Source of the DNA: Arthrobacter sp. Leaf137
Lineage (GTDB): Bacteria; Actinomycetota; Actinomycetes; Actinomycetales; Micrococcaceae
Direction: 5' to 3'
DNA: 64,000 nucleotides
Assembly (NCBI RefSeq): GCF_001423525.1
Contig: NZ_LMOI01000002.1
Location: 213,110 to 277,109 of the forward strand
Part shown: positions 62,178-64,000 of the stretch, piece by piece
Numbering within the stretch: the stretch's first letter is position 1
Layout of the letters: every line of letters starts with the position of its first letter
The notes under the pieces: generated by a model
What the model was told of the DNA's origin: nothing
The model's input: the letters and a program-made list of their open reading frames with translations, nothing else
Databases searched by the model: none
Position numbers and translations under genes: made by a program

Positions 62178-64000
62178 ATGGAACGATCAATGCAGCGCGC
62201 CCCGAAAGGCCAGGCCCTGCAAAAAGCCCCTCCACCGGCCAAAGACCGCTGGCGCATCCCCACGTTTGCTGGCCGCCAGCTCCGTGAAAAATTCAAGACC
62301 GGCCGGACCGCTGCTACCGCGGCAGGGACAGCGTTGCTGGTCCTGTCGACTTTTGTCAGCACTGTAGCCCTCGCCCCGGCCGCCCACGCGGCCGATCCCG
62401 TGGTGGTCACCCTGACCTTCGATGACGCGCATGCGGACCAGCTCGGTGCCGCGGCGTACATGAATGCCAAGGGCCTGAAGGGAACTTTCTATGTTCCCTC
62501 GGGCTTCCTCAATGCTGACGCCGCCTACATGTCAACGGCCCAGGCCCTTGCCCTGCAGTCAGCCGGCAACGAGATCGGCGGCCACAGTGTCACCCACGCC
62601 GACCTGGCATTCGCCGATACCGCTGAGGTCACCCGGCAGATCTGCAATGACCGCATCAGCCTGAGGGACCTGGGCTTCCGCATCACCAGCTTCGCGTATC
62701 CGTACGCCTCGTCGACTCCGGCCATCGAAGGCATCGCCAACACATGCGGCTACAACAGCGCCCGGGGCCTGGGTGACATTGCAAGCCACATCGCGGGAAC
62801 CGAGACGTTCCCGCTGGCCGAGACCATGCCTCCGGCGGACCCGTTCCTTACGAAGGCGCCGGACCAGATAGACAACACGTGGACCCTCCAGAACCTGGAA
62901 GACCTGACCCTCAAAGCCCAACCGGGCGGAGGCTGGATGCAGTACACGTTCCACCACATCGGAGTGGACACCGAACCGCTCAGTGTAACCACGGCGAACT
63001 TCAACGCCTTGATCGACTTCCTGGCCGCCGAACAAAGCGCCGGCCGGATCGTTGTCAAAACCGTGGACCAGGTGATCGGCGGAGCCGTCAAGAACAATAC
63101 CGCCGGACCGCAGCCGCCGGCGCCCCTGACGTCCGGCAACCTCATCCGTAACCCGGGCTTCGAGACAGCAGGCCCCATTGCCGGGGATGCCCCCTACTGC
63201 TGGGTTCCCGGCGGATTTGGAACCAACACCTACTCCTACAGCACGGTGACGGCAGCCCACACAGGCACTGCCGCCCAGCAGGTGGTGGTGTCCTCCTACC
63301 AAAGCGGGAATGCCAAGATCCTGCCCCCACAGGACACGGGTCAGTGCACCCCGACCGTGACACCCGGGCAGCGGTATTCAATGTCTGCCTGGTACACGTC
63401 AACGGCCAACACGCAGTTCGAGATCTACTACAGGACCGGCACAGGTAGCTGGCACTACTGGACCTCGAGCCCCTACTTCGGGCCAGCGTCCACGTTTACC
63501 CAAGCCACGTGGACTTCGCCGCCGGTCCCGGCAGGCGCCACCGCCATGACCCTGTCCCTGACAATGTTCAGCGCCGGAACACTCGTGACAGACGATTACA
63601 GCCTGACCAAGGCAGCCGTTGACCCGGGGGCATTCCAGTCCATGGCGCCGGTGCGCCTGCTCGACACCCGGTCCAGTGGCGGCCCCGTCGCTCCGAAGGG
63701 AACCGTGTCGTTCCAGGTTGGTGGTAACAGCGGCATCCCCGCGAACGTTGCAGCCGTGACCTTCAACCTGACCGTTACGAATCCAACGTCCAACGGCTTC
63801 GTCACGGCCTACGCGTCGGGCACCACACGGCCCAACGCTTCCAACCTGAACTATGACACCGGGCAAACAGTCCCCAACAGCGTCACGGTTCCTGTGGGCG
63901 CCGACGGAAAGGTCACGCTTTACAGCGAGTCGACTGGCACCGCGAACCTGATTGCGGACGTTTCCGGCTACTACGCGGCAGGAACAGCTGTTGCAGGTGG
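62178..64000 (+). CDS. Secreted polysaccharide deacetylase (5' part, runs off window)
   Basis: 607 codons visible with no stop. Signal segment about 45-71 after an unusually long basic N-region (AAGTALLVLSTFVSTVALAPAAHAA). CE4 NodB domain to about residue 310: TLTFDDAHADQLG (Asp82-Asp83), EIGGHSVTHADL (His136, His140). From about residue 330 a jelly-roll-like carbohydrate-binding domain (NLIRNPGFETAG), then a domain beginning FQSMAPVRLLDTRSSGG with NLTVTNPTSNGFVTAY, common in secreted Arthrobacter surface proteins. Removes acetyl groups from chitin-like or wall polymers. Confidence 0.88.
   Translation, partial: MERSMQRAPKGQALQKAPPPAKDRWRIPTFAGRQLREKFKTGRTAATAAGTALLVLSTFVSTVALAPAAHAADPVVVTLTFDDAHADQLGAAAYMNAKGLKGTFYVPSGFLNADAAYMSTAQALALQSAGNEIGGHSVTHADLAFADTAEVTRQICNDRISLRDLGFRITSFAYPYASSTPAIEGIANTCGYNSARGLGDIASHIAGTETFPLAETMPPADPFLTKAPDQIDNTWTLQNLEDLTLKAQPGGGWMQYTFHHIGVDTEPLSVTTANFNALIDFLAAEQSAGRIVVKTVDQVIGGAVKNNTAGPQPPAPLTSGNLIRNPGFETAGPIAGDAPYCWVPGGFGTNTYSYSTVTAAHTGTAAQQVVVSSYQSGNAKILPPQDTGQCTPTVTPGQRYSMSAWYTSTANTQFEIYYRTGTGSWHYWTSSPYFGPASTFTQATWTSPPVPAGATAMTLSLTMFSAGTLVTDDYSLTKAAVDPGAFQSMAPVRLLDTRSSGGPVAPKGTVSFQVGGNSGIPANVAAVTFNLTVTNPTSNGFVTAYASGTTRPNASNLNYDTGQTVPNSVTVPVGADGKVTLYSESTGTANLIADVSGYYAAGTAVAG

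Noticed and set aside
1..64000. tRNA, rRNA, CRISPR, IS element, toxin-antitoxin or prophage genes.
   Set aside because: I scanned the intergenic stretches and the coding frames by eye and found none; small RNAs with no strong motif could be missed.

Overview
This window is high-GC actinobacterial chromosome. Gene content and order (lysC, purSQL, purA, fbaA with a DUF3151 gene, pyrE, nadE, mmsA/mmsB, an Asp23 cluster, levansucrase) fit the Arthrobacter / Pseudarthrobacter group of the Micrococcaceae. GTG and TTG starts, ATGA/GTGA start-stop overlaps and apparently leaderless mRNAs are frequent. I see no tRNA, rRNA, CRISPR array, insertion sequence, integrase or phage gene, so this reads as stable chromosome and not an island.

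Layout. 1-1.2 kb: 3' part of aspartokinase lysC with a candidate internal start for a beta subunit, then a strong terminator. 1.2-4.4 kb: two small proteins sharing an FGPA motif, an OhrR-type MarR regulator next to a 16-bp palindrome, and a tightly overlapping three-gene unit carrying two subtilisin-inhibitor-like (SSI) proteins. These converge on a large secreted subtilase (4.5-7.7 kb). 8.4-11.8 kb: purS-purQ-purL. 11.9-17.1 kb: a YjbR/DUF1990/ABM/DUF503 operon, an Fe(II)/2-oxoglutarate-type oxygenase, a CoA-binding protein, an ECF-type sigma factor with its membrane partner, and a DUF1508 protein. 17.4-30 kb: housekeeping genes (purA, secreted M14 peptidase, SAM-riboswitch-controlled short MetE-like methyltransferase, UDG-like protein, DUF3151, fbaA, SpoU methyltransferase, HAD phosphatase, alpha/beta hydrolase, STAS and GAF-ANTAR signalling proteins, pyrE, nadE).

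30-35 kb is an IclR-controlled acetoacetate (ketone-body) operon: scoA, an AtoE-type transporter, scoB and an SCP2-type thiolase. 35-38.7 kb holds an ankyrin lipoprotein and a secreted GlcG/HbpS-like protein divergent from a five-TM histidine kinase and NarL-type regulator, an arrangement like HbpS-SenS-SenR of Streptomyces. 38.8-44.5 kb: cold-shock protein, a TipA-like MerR regulator with a 19-bp-spacer promoter and internal start, an acyl-CoA dehydrogenase divergent from a MarR regulator, DedA, and an XRE-cupin regulator divergent from a thioredoxin-reductase-like flavoprotein with four half-sites between them. 44.5-48.8 kb is the distal valine-degradation operon (mmsA, 3-hydroxyisobutyryl-CoA hydrolase, mmsB, enoyl-CoA hydratase).

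49-57.4 kb: exonuclease III, an unknown protein, then a LacI-controlled alpha-glucoside system (binding protein, two permeases, small membrane protein) divergent from a GH13 glucosidase. 57.5-59.8 kb is a five-gene Asp23/alkaline-shock envelope cluster joined by 4-bp overlaps. 60-64 kb: levansucrase, a 593-bp intergenic region with a second LacI-type operator, and the 5' part of a secreted polysaccharide deacetylase that runs off the window.
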